Counted from the first letter of the stretch, positions 16,874-26,305 are shown. The stretch is 36,542 nucleotides of DNA from Anaerolineae bacterium (GCA_013821665.1 JACDGI010000009.1:1-36542), one strand, 5' to 3'. Numbers and translations: made by a program. Notes: generated by a model from the sequence alone, not told the origin.

Positions 16874-17586
16874 AAAAGGTTGTCATTTCTCAACCCATGT
16901 TTTTTCCTTGGGTGGGTATGCTCGAACAGATCAAACTGTCTGATGTCTACATCTACTATGATGACGTTCAATTTTCTAAAGGCAGTTTTACTAATCGTGT
17001 TCAGATTAAGACCGCCGATGGATTCAAATGGTTGACCGTCCCGGTTAATATTGAGTTTGGGCAGACAATCCGTGAGGTAAGAGCGGATGAACGTCACGAT
17101 TGGCGAACAAAACATCTGGCATTTTTGGAGCAAACCTATCGTGATGCACCATTTGTACGCGAGATGCTAACATTGGTGCAAACTGTTTACGAACGTCCGC
17201 TGGAAACCATCGCCGAGATTTCGATCGCCAGCACACAGTCACTGTGTACTTATTTTGATCTAACCAACACCACAGAATTTATGGTTTCATCAACCTTAAA
17301 TATTGGTGGTCACGGTAGCAGGCGTGTACTGGATATCGTAAGACATGTCGCTGGTGATATCTATATCACGGGACATGGAGCAAAAGATTATCTTGAACAT
17401 TCTTTATTCGAGGATCATCAGGTTCGGGTAGAATATATGGATTATGAAAAACGAGCTTATCCCCAGCTATACGGCTCATTTACCCCCTACCTTTCTGCAC
17501 TCGATCTGGCTGCCAATCTCGGTAGAGAAGGCCGCAATGTCATTACTTCCGCATCAATCTACTGGAGGGAGTTTCTCAACCAATGA
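16870..17586 (+). CDS. WbqC-like family protein
   Basis: A 238-residue protein that begins with the family signature VVISQPMFFPWVGMLEQIKL, followed by YDDVQFSKGSFTNRVQIK and KWLTVPV. The family is named from an O-antigen gene; members occur in clusters that make amino-deoxysugars, and the exact reaction is poorly known. The middle holds DIYITGHGAKDYLEH, and the protein ends shortly after. Translational coupling (ATGA) to both neighbours and position between a GNAT enzyme and an aminotransferase support a role in modifying the amino group. Confidence 0.9.
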   Translation: MKKVVISQPMFFPWVGMLEQIKLSDVYIYYDDVQFSKGSFTNRVQIKTADGFKWLTVPVNIEFGQTIREVRADERHDWRTKHLAFLEQTYRDAPFVREMLTLVQTVYERPLETIAEISIASTQSLCTYFDLTNTTEFMVSSTLNIGGHGSRRVLDIVRHVAGDIYITGHGAKDYLEHSLFEDHQVRVEYMDYEKRAYPQLYGSFTPYLSALDLAANLGREGRNVITSASIYWREFLNQ

Positions 17587-18320
17587 ACAAAATTGACGAG
17601 TTTTTTGCCGAGGTTAGTCAAAACATAGAACGTCTAGGTAACGATCATGATTTACAGGGTCTAGGCCGTATTTTGCTGCGTGAGATGACCCGCTATAAAT
17701 ATAGTTACAACTTTACTTGGATGGGGCGACCCATGATTCAACTTCCCCAAGATGTCATAGCCATGCAGGAAATCATCTGGAAGGCTCGACCTGATCTTAT
17801 AGTTGAAACAGGTGTTGCACATGGCGGGTCGATCATATTTTATGCTTCCATGCTGGAATTATTGGGTGGGGAAGGGCGAGTCGTCGGTGTGGATATTGAT
17901 ATTCGACCTCATAATCGGGTCGAAATTGAAAATCACCCTATGTCAAAACGGATTTCCCTTGTGGAGGGATCGTCTATAGACACTCAAGTTATTCAAAAGG
18001 TTCGAGAATTGGCGGTCAACAGCAAGAAGGTGTTGGTCATTCTGGACTCCAATCATACACATGAACATGTACTACAAGAATTAGAACTTTATTCACCTTT
18101 GGTCACGCAGGGCAGTTACGTGGTTGTCTTCGATACACTGATTGAAGATATACCGGATGAATTTTTCGATGATCGCCCATGGGGCAAGGGCAATAACCCC
18201 AAGACTGCTGCACAGGAATTTCTGAAAACCAATGATCGTTTTGAAATTGACCGCGCTATCTCGGATAAACTCCTGATTACGGTTGCGCCTGAAGGCTATT
18301 TGCGATGCATAAAGGACTAA
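17583..18320 (+). CDS. CmcI-like (cephalosporin hydroxylase / rhamnosyl O-methyltransferase) family protein
   Basis: A 245-residue Rossmann-fold protein. SAM-site features are LIVETGVAHGGSIIFYASM and VVGVDIDIRPHNR, then VLVILDSNHTHEHVLQELEL and YVVVFDTLIEDIPDEFF, which carry acidic and His residues seen as a metal site in CmcI. Despite the name, family members are mostly methyltransferases acting on sugars or small molecules. In this operon it is a likely third methyltransferase. Its ATG overlaps the WbqC stop; the DegT gene follows after five bases. Confidence 0.88.
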   Translation: MNKIDEFFAEVSQNIERLGNDHDLQGLGRILLREMTRYKYSYNFTWMGRPMIQLPQDVIAMQEIIWKARPDLIVETGVAHGGSIIFYASMLELLGGEGRVVGVDIDIRPHNRVEIENHPMSKRISLVEGSSIDTQVIQKVRELAVNSKKVLVILDSNHTHEHVLQELELYSPLVTQGSYVVVFDTLIEDIPDEFFDDRPWGKGNNPKTAAQEFLKTNDRFEIDRAISDKLLITVAPEGYLRCIKD

Positions 18321-18325
18321 ATAGC

Positions 18326-19453
18326 ATGGAACATATTTATGTCTCTGGTCCATCGATAACGGAAAAAGAAATTAAGTACGTTACCGATGCTGTGACCAAC
18401 GCTTGGTACGGTAATGCTAACATCTTCAATAAGCGGTTTGAGGAAGCGTTTGCCGCTTATCACGGTATGAAATTTGCGGTCGCACTACCGTCGTGTACTG
18501 CTGCTATTCATTTGGCGCTACTCGCACTTGATGTTCATGAAGGTGATGAAGTCATTGTTCCTGAACTGACGTGGATTGCTTCGTCCGCCCCCATAAGCTA
18601 TGTTGGAGCAACACCCATTTTCGCTGATGTAGATGCGAAAACATGGTGCTTATCCGCGGAGTCCTTCGAGCAGTGCATTACACCGCGCACAAAAGCAGTT
18701 ATCACTGTTGATTTGTACGGCAACATACCTGACATGGATGCCATTCGAACAATTGCAAAACAACACGGGATTGCCATCATTGAAGATGCAGCGGAAGCTG
18801 TGGGAGCAAGTTATAAGGGGTGTAAAGCAGGTAGCTTGGGAGATATAGGCGTTTTTAGTTTTCATGGATCGAAAACTTTAACGACTGGTGAGGGCGGTAT
18901 GCTTATCACCAATGATGACGCACTTTATGAGCGTGTTGTGCTTTATCGTGATCATGGTCGTCGTCCCGGTGACAAAATGTTTTGGAACCATGAGGTTGGC
19001 TATAAATATAAAATGAGCAGCTTGCAAGCCGCACTTGGTCTTGCTCAATTGGAGCGGATTGATGAGCTTGTGGAACGCAAGAGAGAAATATTTTCTCATT
19101 ATGCCGCTCAATTGTCTGGTGTTTCAGGAATTACGCTCAATTATGAAGCATCCGATACCAAAAACGCGTATTGGATGGTCACAGCGATTTTGGACAGCGA
19201 TTTCGGACTCGATAAGGAAATGCTGAGTGTCGCTATGGCAAAGCGGAATATTGACACTCGACCATTCTTTTACCCCTTAAGTTCCATACCAGCTTATTCC
19301 GATACTCCAGAAGCACAAGGGACGATTGATCGCAATCCAGTGAGCTATCGTATAAGTCCTTATGGTATCAACCTACCATGCGGTATGGATATGACTGAGG
19401 AAAAAATCAAATACGTATGTGACTCTCTTAAAGAATGTCTTAATCTGCAATAA
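18326..19453 (+). CDS. DegT/DnrJ/EryC1/StrS aminotransferase (perosamine-synthase-like)
   Basis: A 375-residue PLP enzyme that turns a keto-sugar nucleotide into an amino sugar with glutamate as amino donor. Marks: YVSGPSITEKEI start, WYGNANIFNKRFE, LPSCTAAIHLAL, IEDAAEAVGASY (the cofactor Asp154) and SFHGSKTLTTGEGG with the PLP lysine Lys183. A lysine at this place makes it an aminotransferase rather than a dehydrase, where His is found. It resembles perosamine/VioA-type 4-aminotransferases. ATG 18326 follows AAAGGA; the earlier ATG 18305 overlaps the previous gene. Last gene of the operon; a transposon remnant begins just after it. Confidence 0.92.
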   Translation: MEHIYVSGPSITEKEIKYVTDAVTNAWYGNANIFNKRFEEAFAAYHGMKFAVALPSCTAAIHLALLALDVHEGDEVIVPELTWIASSAPISYVGATPIFADVDAKTWCLSAESFEQCITPRTKAVITVDLYGNIPDMDAIRTIAKQHGIAIIEDAAEAVGASYKGCKAGSLGDIGVFSFHGSKTLTTGEGGMLITNDDALYERVVLYRDHGRRPGDKMFWNHEVGYKYKMSSLQAALGLAQLERIDELVERKREIFSHYAAQLSGVSGITLNYEASDTKNAYWMVTAILDSDFGLDKEMLSVAMAKRNIDTRPFFYPLSSIPAYSDTPEAQGTIDRNPVSYRISPYGINLPCGMDMTEEKIKYVCDSLKECLNLQ

Positions 19454-19462
19454 GGGTGAGGA

Positions 19463-19741
19463 TCAGGCCAGTAGAGCGCCTGAACATAGTTTGGCATCCG
19501 CTCCGACCTCGCCTGTCTGAAATTTGAAGAAGCGGTGGCGTGCTTTGAAGTATCCCATCTGGAGTACACAGTACAACCGAGATTTTTGGCCGCCTAATAC
19601 TTCCAATGCTGCTCGTTCGACGGGCGTCAGTGCAAAATACTGCTCGCGCTCGTCTTGGGTAAAACGAGGCAATCTATACAGGGCCTCAATCTCAGCTTGG
19701 CTGAGAATTTTCAGGTGTTCCTTGTCGTCAGTTTTGGGCAT
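19463..19741 (-). pseudogene. Tn3-family transposase, N-terminal remnant (DUF4158)
   Basis: From ATG 19741 the frame gives KILSQAEIEALYRLPRF, ALTPVERAALEVL and LYCVLQMGYFKARHRFFKF, the start of Tn3-type TnpA. Similarity appears to end after QTGEVGADA (about 19485); the final residues to the stop at 19463 look unrelated. A full TnpA is ~1000 residues, so over 90% is missing. The stop lies ten bases from the end of the sugar operon, marking a deletion junction. It faces away from the resolvase remnant at 19867, as tnpA and tnpR do in divergent Tn3 members. Confidence 0.8.
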
Positions 19742-19784
19742 CCCCGTTCCTCTCCTGTTCCAAGTGTCCCTAAAAGTGTACTTC

Positions 19785-19861
19785 TTGAGACATGCCGAAA
19801 TGATGTCTCAATTCATGTCTCGTGCTATATTTCTCGCAAGGTTTAAGACTTTAGGAGACAT
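19785..19861. promoter_or_regulatory. res-like recombination site of the Tn3 remnant
   Basis: Between the divergent tnpA and tnpR starts are TTGAGACAT (19785-19793) and ATGTCTCAA (19803-19811), a perfect 9-bp inverted pair with a 9-nt spacer, then ATGTCTC (19815-19821) and GAGACAT (19855-19861). Paired inverted boxes of this kind are how serine-resolvase res subsites look. The last box overlaps the tnpR ribosome binding site, which would give self-repression. Confidence 0.6.
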
Positions 19862-19866
19862 ACAAC

Positions 19867-19968
19867 GTGACATTGATTGGTTATGCACGGGTCAGTTCGG
19901 TGGGTCAAAGTCTGGGGTTAATTGCATATTCCCCCAATAGGGTATATTCAGGATTATTCCAATGTTAA
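19867..19968 (+). pseudogene. Serine resolvase (TnpR) N-terminal remnant
   Basis: GTG at 19867 with AGGAG nine bases before it encodes TLIGYARVSSVGQSL, the exact start of a serine resolvase including the catalytic Ser of ARVSS. After residue 16 (about 19914) similarity stops and an unrelated tail runs to TAA at 19968. About 90% of the gene is lost. Confidence 0.78.
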
Positions 19969-20052
19969 ACAAGGCTCAATCCAGTTCGAGATTGGCAAAT
20001 AAGACAGTTATCAGACTCGCTTTGAGCGACATAATCAAAACATCAGTTGCAG

Positions 20053-20139
20053 ATGTCTCATAAAGTTTTGAGTAATTTGAGAAAAACTGCCAAAAGGCAT
20101 TTTAAGATATGAATTGAGACACGATTTTCGCGTGTCTCG
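20053..20139. repeat. Further ATGTCTC-type boxes and hairpin before TIR gene
   Basis: ATGTCTC (20053-20059), GAGACACG (20117-20124) and CGTGTCTC (20132-20139); the last two form a perfect 8-bp stem with a 7-nt loop. Also, 20106-20122 is an inverted, one-mismatch copy of the 17 bases at 19804-19820 in the res-like site. They lie beyond the tnpR break. Confidence 0.5.
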
Positions 20140-20235
20140 CCAAGTATGAGCAGCAAAAGTAGGGGAAGTCGCTTCATTATGTAAAATAAGCTACAATGCC
20201 AAATGCGTTGGAAATAACATCGTCGAGTTTGAGTA

Positions 20236-20805
20236 ATGCACGTTTTCATCAGTTATAAACGTGAAGAAGAAGCCTTTGCACGTCGCCTGCATGATGAGGT
20301 CGAAAGCTGGGGCTTCGAGCCTTGGCTCGATGTGCTCAACATTCAACAGGGCGAAGAATGGGATCATGCCATCCATGCAGGCATGAGAGCCGCCGAAATC
20401 GTCATCGGTGTATTGACCCCTGCAAGCCTCACCAGCAAAAACGTTTTGGACGAATGGGGTTATGCCCTTTCAACCGACAAACGATTATTCCTACTTTGGC
20501 TGCAAAATGTACCGGAGCTTGACATTCCTCCACGTTACATCCGTATCCAGAGGATAGATTGTCGCCGCAATCTAGACGACGGTATAGCAATTCTTCAACG
20601 CGCCCTGCAATCTGCCGCCAAGATCGTTCCGGTTCCTGAACCGGTTGACGTTGCCGATACCCTAAATGTCGCACAGAATTCAGTCATTACAGAAGAATTG
20701 CCCCAGCCGGCAAAAGCCGAACCTATCGTCCCAGTTATTGAACCGCTTTCCCCACAAACCAGAACCAACCGCGAACGCATGTTGGAAAAAGTGCAGATTT
20801 TCTGA
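20236..20805 (+). pseudogene. TIR-NACHT protein, TIR segment up to first in-frame stop
   Basis: First of three pieces of one frame (20236-23904, 1222 codons). Residues 1-135 are a bacterial TIR domain: HVFISYKREEEAFARRLHDE, WLDVLNIQQGEEWDHAI and SLTSKNVLDEWGYAL, where Glu73 is at the position of the catalytic glutamate of NAD-cleaving TIR domains. A proline-rich linker follows to NRERMLEKVQIF and then TGA (20803-20805). In the same frame the next residues are VKGVLEQSVHGAALIELGL, the usual joint to the NACHT part; relatives appear to have Trp here, so TGG to TGA is likely. As it stands only a 189-residue TIR protein is made. Only a weak ribosome binding site precedes ATG 20236. Confidence 0.8.
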
Positions 20806-23325
20806 GTCAAGGGCGTACTGGAGCAGTCCGTTCATGGTGCCGCACTCATTGAGTTGGGACTCCAATCGCAGCAGGCTTCGGTGGAGAACCCTTGGGATAC
20901 TGTTTTTCAGAACACCGATTATGGGGACTATCGTTTGCCCACAGGCACCAAAATTGGTGAGGTCTACAAAGATCTAAATGGTGCATTGCTGATCCTCGGC
21001 GATCCCGGTTCTGGCAAAACCACCACCCTGATTGAACTCTGCCGCGATATGATTGAAGTCGCTGAAAATGACGATGCCGAACCCATTCCAGTAATCTTTA
21101 ATCTGTCCTCATGGGCCGACGAACGCAAACCTTTGGCCGGTTGGCTGCAAGACGAACTTGTCACCAAATATCAGGTGCCGCTCAAAGTCGCACAGGATTG
21201 GCTAGAAGCCAACGCGCTCCTACTGCTGCTCGACGGCTTAGATGAGGTTGATAGCCGTTATCGTGATGACTGTGTAAACGCCATCAATGCCTTTCGCTCG
21301 GAGTATGGTTTTACGCGGCTGGTGGTATGCAGCCGCATTGCCGACTATGAGGCACTTACTAATCGCCTCAACTTGAACGGTGCGATTGTCTTACAACCCT
21401 TGGACGACACACAGGTTGACCATTACCTTGCTACCCTTGGCGCGGATATGCAGGGCGTTCGCACAGCCATGTCCGCTGACAGCAGCCTGCGAAAACTGGG
21501 CGATTCACCCCTTATGTTGAGTATCATGACCATAGCATTTCGCGGACTAACCGCCGCTGATTTGCCGCAGTTGGATACAGTTGAAGCCCAGCGCAAACGC
21601 CTCTTTGAATCCTATACCAACCGCATGTTCGAGCGCCGCAAGAGCAACTGGTATTCACCTGAAAAAACCTTACATTATCTCAAGTGGTTGGCAGGCCGCA
21701 TGGTCGAACGCAAGCAGTCGGTCTTTTATATCGAAAACTTACAGGTTGACTGGATTGCCGACGAACGCCGCCGCCGTCTCTACCGGATCGTCGGACGTAC
21801 CAGCTTTGGCGTGCTGGCTGGCGCGGTAGTTGGGGCGTTGGCAGGCCTTGCCACCCTTTTACTGGCCTTTCTCGGCAGCTTCACCATTCGATATTCGACA
21901 CCCGGCAATGTACTGGCTGGAGCATTGCTGTTTATACTCGTACCTGCCGCCATAGGTGGACTGATCTTCGGGACTGCGGGTATTCAAGCTTACGCGCTGG
22001 ATACGCTTCCCGACTCCTTCCAATCCCTAAGCCATTTCATCTGGCGCTTTGCTAATGTGGTCATAGCTGGCACGCTCTTTGGTTTGATCGCTACCGTGTT
22101 AACCTTGCTTACGTTTGCGATCATTGCATTGCTCACAAACACCATGCATCTTTCGGAAAGCGTATTCTATCGGGCAGGCAATAATCAAAGTGTAACGGGC
22201 TTGGCCGCGCTCTTGCTCTATGGTGTGGTCTTTTTCGCAATAGGCGGCGGTTTGGGAGCTTTTACCGGAGCCGTGACCGCGTATATTGCTGCGGTTGTCA
22301 ATATTGTGCAGCCCCGCCGCCAATTGCTACTGGGAGTCATGATATCTGGTCTATTAGGACTGATAATCACTTTAAGTGTAATCGCGATTTGTCTCGCCTC
22401 ATTAAGACTCTTGTATACAGTTCAAAATGATGTCTACTATTCAACCACTAGCCTGCCCGCCCTCATTCTAGCAGGCGCTATCGCGAGCGTTCTACTTGCA
22501 ATTGCGGTCCGTTTTATACCGGCGCGGTTCAAAGCCGCACCCTATATATTGCTCTTGGCTGGGCTATCGGTCTACGGCGCTATGGCGCTCACTTTATCTA
22601 GCCCAATGCAGTTAACCACCGAAACAGGGGTAGTAGGTATCATCCTAACGCTGATCTGCGCAGTGGCAGGTCTTGTAATAGCCCGCATCACCGATAAAGT
22701 TGAAAGTGCCGAGGCTTTACGCTGGAGGTGGAGTTGGCGCTGGTCATTGCTGGGTCTGGCGGGAATGGTAGCACTCGGCTTATTTCAAAGTTTAAGTGTG
22801 CTCAGTTATGCGACCAGTTATACACGAACGCAGGAAGCAAGTTACACCCAACAGTACATTAAGCCTGCTCAAGAAATCGTAAATATCCTTCAACCGCAGC
22901 TCGACCAATTCCGAACACAATGGGAGTCTTACCGCTCGCAATATGCCGATTTTGATGGCATCAGCACTCTAATTACCCGCAAGGTCATTCTCGACTCAAA
23001 AATACGATTTCATGATGGGCATAAAACCGATCCTCAAGCTCCCACGTGGGATGATCTGGATCAATATACGAACTACGCATGGTATGGTCATTTTACTCAA
23101 AAATATGAACTATATACTCAAGCCCCTCAACCCTCTTTTGCGTGGCAAACGGGTTCTTCATATCCTTGGCCAATCGGCCCGAATGAATATCCGGACGTAC
23201 AAAAGCAGCTTCAAGAAGTCGATCAAAAACTCGCTGGCTATAAACTCACAGATGCCCAGATACAAAAATTATCCGACACTCAGTATGCGATTCTTCGCCG
23301 TGATGATCTGATTACACTGACATAA
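20806..23325 (+). pseudogene. TIR-NACHT protein, NACHT ATPase and membrane segment between two in-frame stops
   Basis: Middle piece, same frame as the TIR part. The NACHT/STAND ATPase shows ILGDPGSGKTTTLIELCRD (Walker A, about residue 255), LLLLLDGLDEVDSRY (Walker B) and LVVCSRIADYEAL. From about residue 515 to 870 there are eight or nine hydrophobic Gly/Ala-rich helices, so the protein should sit in the membrane. A soluble ~150-residue part follows and ends at TAA (23323-23325), one C-to-T change from CAA. Bacterial TIR-STAND proteins sense phage or stress and trigger TIR NADase activity. No start codon with a ribosome binding site follows the first stop (nearest is TTG 20854), so this part is probably not made efficiently. 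Confidence 0.8.
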
Positions 23326-23904
23326 ACCACCATCCGCAACGCGCGCGAACGCTACACACAAGATGGCATCCGCGAGAGCTTCGTTCGTGTTATCCGTCTG
23401 ACCCTCGTTTTGGGTTTTTCTCTCGTCGTTATCGGCGGCGTAGCAGGCGGCCTCCGCAAAGCCGAAACCGTTGAAATCCGCACCCATCCCAACGAAGGCA
23501 TTCGCAGCACTCTGCGTACTGCTATCCGTGTCATGATCGCCTTTGGTCTGGTTGGTGCATTAGTCGGGGGTCTTATCGGTTGGCTGCTCAGCACTTTGCC
23601 CAATGGGGATTTTGAAGCATCAGCACAGATAAAAAGTGTAATCGTACTCTTCACGCTCATCATTGGTCTCATGAGCGGACTTGGACTCGGCCTAATCATG
23701 GGCGGCAGTGACGCCGTCGTTAAACACTATGTTCTGCGCTTCTTCCTCCAGCGTGCTGGCAGCATCCCCCGCAACTATGCCCGCCTGCTCGACTATGCTG
23801 CCGACCGCATCTTGCTCCGTAAAGTCGGTGGCGGCTATATCTTCATTCATCGCTATCTGCTCGAATACTTTGCAAGTCTTGAACCCAACATCTTTAAAGA
23901 ATAG
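23326..23904 (+). pseudogene. TIR-NACHT protein, C-terminal segment after second in-frame stop
   Basis: Third piece, still in the frame set at 20236. It opens TTIRNARERYTQDGI, has hydrophobic helices (LTLVLGFSLVVIGGVAGGL; a Gly-rich pair after THPNEGIRSTLRTAI) and ends with LDYAADRILLRKVGGG and YIFIHRYLLEYFASLEP. This end block is typical of the C-terminus of membrane NACHT proteins in Chloroflexota and Cyanobacteria. No frameshift is present in 3669 bases, so only the two stops break the gene, which points to recent loss. Confidence 0.78.
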
Positions 23905-24005
23905 AAATGCTAGGCTGTTATGGGTCGTGAACTCAATACATATAATAACCCTCATTTGACCCATCACAAACTTCCGATTAAGCCTGAATAAATTCTGTAA
24001 AGCGG

Positions 24006-24059
24006 GGTTATCGTGAGTTATTTAGGTCTTGTAAATGAGGCTTATCAGGAGTTATTTAG
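24006..24059. repeat. Intergenic repeat, two imperfect copies in tandem
   Basis: GGTTATCGTGAGTTATTTAG (24006-24025) and GGCTTATCAGGAGTTATTT (24039-24057) are near copies, joined by AGGTCTTGTAAATGAGG. The same unit recurs at 28951-28986. It lies where the TIR-NACHT and WD40 genes converge and touches the stop codon of the latter. Confidence 0.5.
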
Positions 24060-25981
24060 CTATTCTTTATTTGGTAGCTATGAACCGCACCATCATATAA
24101 AAACAACTGATTATCCTTGCCCCATTCCAAGAGGTAAGGCAGTGTCGCGAACTCATCCATATTCAACAGTGCCTGACCACTCGCCGCATCCATAATAGTT
24201 GTGTGGTCAACCGTTGGATTACTCACCGCCAATAGATTACCGCCCCTATTTATATCGAACCAGATGAGTGGCGCGGGATTGATCGGTTCAATCGGCCCAC
24301 TTGCTGCAACAGCATCCGCTTCGGCGTCATTCAGATGCCATCGCCATAACATGCCCGCACCCGTAAAACCAATTAACCCTGAGCTGTCAGCTAACCATCG
24401 GAAAGTCTCATCAGGCTCCAGTCGGAAGGACCCCATATACGGTAGCTTGACGGTTATCGTGACATCTTTTTGCACATCCCACACGTCGATCTGAGCCCGC
24501 GTCACTTCCACGTCTTCACTCGGTCGATTGTACTTGTAAAATGCAATCCGCTTCCCATCCGGACTCCACAGAACGTCTATCAAACCTTCAACATCGTGGG
24601 TGGTTGTCGACACCTCCCCTGTTTTTGCATCCACAAAGCGCACGGGTACCTTATCTAACCCTGTGTAGCGGGACATCACCGCCAGTTTGCCATCCGGCGA
24701 CCAGCTAAAGCGGTCTACATCTTCCACCTCAATCGGTACTTGGTCAGCATCCTTTTGTATCTGCCAGATGACCAGAGTTGAGCCGCTGAAAGCCAATTGC
24801 TCTCCGGATGGACTCCAACCCAATTGGCTGCCCTCGAGTGGACGCGGCAGGTTCAAGGTTTTTTCGAGGTTGCCAGTTACCGTATCAACCACTAAAACGT
24901 CATAGCTATTTTTATAATAGAGCGCGATCAACTTCCCATCGGGGCTGACCGCCATAGCCTTCAAATATTCTGTAAAAGCCTTGCTTTCACCCACGACGGA
25001 ATACTGCACTATATTCCAAACCTCCAGATGATGTTCGCGGTCAAGTATCGCTAATTGATCGCCGTGCCATGCCAGATGTTCGATCAGATCAAAATACGGC
25101 GCATTGTTGGCAGAGTACAATATCGTTATTTGATCCGTCGCGATATTCCAGATTTTGATGCTGCCGTCGACAAGTGCACCCGCTATTTGGTTACTATCAT
25201 CATTCCATGCAATCTCCCGTGCAAAATGGGCATCAAACGAGCCTTTGACGCGCTCAAAAGTGTCGGTCTGCCATATATTTAACGGCACGTCACCCAAAAG
25301 GGTAACAGCCAATTTGTGACCATCGTGGCTCCAAACCACAGCATGGATATTGGCTGTATCCGCAGTAAATTCTTTTATCGGTTTGTGCGTCGTCATATCT
25401 TGAATCACGATTTCGCCGTTAGCCAACCCGATTGCCAAAAGATTGCCATCCGGGTTCCAGCTTAAAGTGACCACATTCGCGGAATATGTACCCACCACCT
25501 CGGTTTGTTTTCCGCTGTGGCTGTCCCATAATATGACCCTATTTTGCTTTCCCTCCAGATCGGAAAGCGCCAGCACATCACCTTTCGGTTGCCATGCCAT
25601 AACAAGCGCACCAATATACGGCGATGACACCTTGACTTCCCCTGTTTTCACATCGATGACACGAAAAATAGCATCGCCGTTCAAGGTAGCAATCCGCGTG
25701 CCATCCTGGTTGCTTCTGACGCCTTGTGCAACAGCAATGCCTTGATCTAACCGAATCAGAGGTTGTTTGAAGGTGGCATCGGTTAACCACAAACCCGTAT
25801 TGGTTGCCAGAATGAGATTTTGGCCGACCCAATCAAAGTCATAGATGGTCCCTTGCCCGAACTGCCACAACGTTTCAGCCTCAAGCGTGGATTGGTTTTG
25901 CGCATGGGGGTGCGTTACTAAGTTGAGGCTAACTAAGCTCAGTAGCAGTGCAACGAGGCTGGATAATCGCCAATTACTCAT
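24056..25981 (-). CDS. Secreted WD40-repeat beta-propeller protein
   Basis: A 641-residue protein with an N-terminal signal peptide (hydrophobic residues ~8-24, end THPHAQ). The rest is made of about ten to twelve WD40-type blades: examples are VTLSWNPDGNLLAIGLANGE, AVVWSHDGHKLAVTLL, AMAVSPDGKLIALYYKN, LGWSPSGEQLAFSGSTLVIW and LWSPDGKRIAFYKYN. That many blades fits two propellers in one chain. Such proteins act as binding platforms without catalysis; outside the cell a sensor or scaffold role is usual. No transmembrane anchor is seen after the signal. ATG 25981 has only a weak ribosome binding site. It converges with the broken TIR-NACHT gene; a functional link is possible but unproven. Confidence 0.87.
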   Translation of the reverse strand: MSNWRLSSLVALLLSLVSLNLVTHPHAQNQSTLEAETLWQFGQGTIYDFDWVGQNLILATNTGLWLTDATFKQPLIRLDQGIAVAQGVRSNQDGTRIATLNGDAIFRVIDVKTGEVKVSSPYIGALVMAWQPKGDVLALSDLEGKQNRVILWDSHSGKQTEVVGTYSANVVTLSWNPDGNLLAIGLANGEIVIQDMTTHKPIKEFTADTANIHAVVWSHDGHKLAVTLLGDVPLNIWQTDTFERVKGSFDAHFAREIAWNDDSNQIAGALVDGSIKIWNIATDQITILYSANNAPYFDLIEHLAWHGDQLAILDREHHLEVWNIVQYSVVGESKAFTEYLKAMAVSPDGKLIALYYKNSYDVLVVDTVTGNLEKTLNLPRPLEGSQLGWSPSGEQLAFSGSTLVIWQIQKDADQVPIEVEDVDRFSWSPDGKLAVMSRYTGLDKVPVRFVDAKTGEVSTTTHDVEGLIDVLWSPDGKRIAFYKYNRPSEDVEVTRAQIDVWDVQKDVTITVKLPYMGSFRLEPDETFRWLADSSGLIGFTGAGMLWRWHLNDAEADAVAASGPIEPINPAPLIWFDINRGGNLLAVSNPTVDHTTIMDAASGQALLNMDEFATLPYLLEWGKDNQLFLYDGAVHSYQIKNS

Positions 25982-26305
25982 CAGTTCACACTCAAATCAT
26001 GTGGTGACGTACGGTGGATACTTCTTAGTGGAATCATACTTAGCTTACTATACGATAATGTTAATTTATCTGCGGCTACTCCCCGACTGCTCTATGCTTT
26101 TTAGGGTCAGCATATTTACCTTCGCTCACAAGGGACAGTGTAAACAATTTCAAACCATAAATCTTTATATGCCTCGTATAGCTCACAAACGATCCTCGAA
26201 AAGCCTATGGTGCGCGATGAAATGAGTTCATAACAATCTCACTAAATAAATAATTTGCAAGAAAAACGTTCATTATTTTCCATCATAAATTGCAAGAGAA
26301 CGGTA
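25982..26305. other. Non-coding gap between WD40 gene and IS element
   Basis: About 320 AT-rich bases with no supported gene, repeat or strong promoter. It must contain the promoter of the WD40 gene; TATAGT at 26051-26056 read on the minus strand is at best a weak guess. Confidence 0.4.

Noticed and set aside
18326-19453. DegT gene as RfbH-type 3-dehydrase completing a dideoxyhexose route
   Set aside because: Lys is present at the PLP site (Lys183), where RfbH has His, and no iron-sulphur Cys set is visible; aminotransferase fits better.
19524-19940. 138-residue plus-strand open frame
   Set aside because: Runs antisense to the tnpA remnant and across the res-like site; no protein features.
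20236-23904. Idea that TGA is read as tryptophan in this genome (recoded code)
   Set aside because: TGA ends many normal genes here (for example at 7751, 12549, 15192), and the same frame also has a TAA, so recoding does not explain it.
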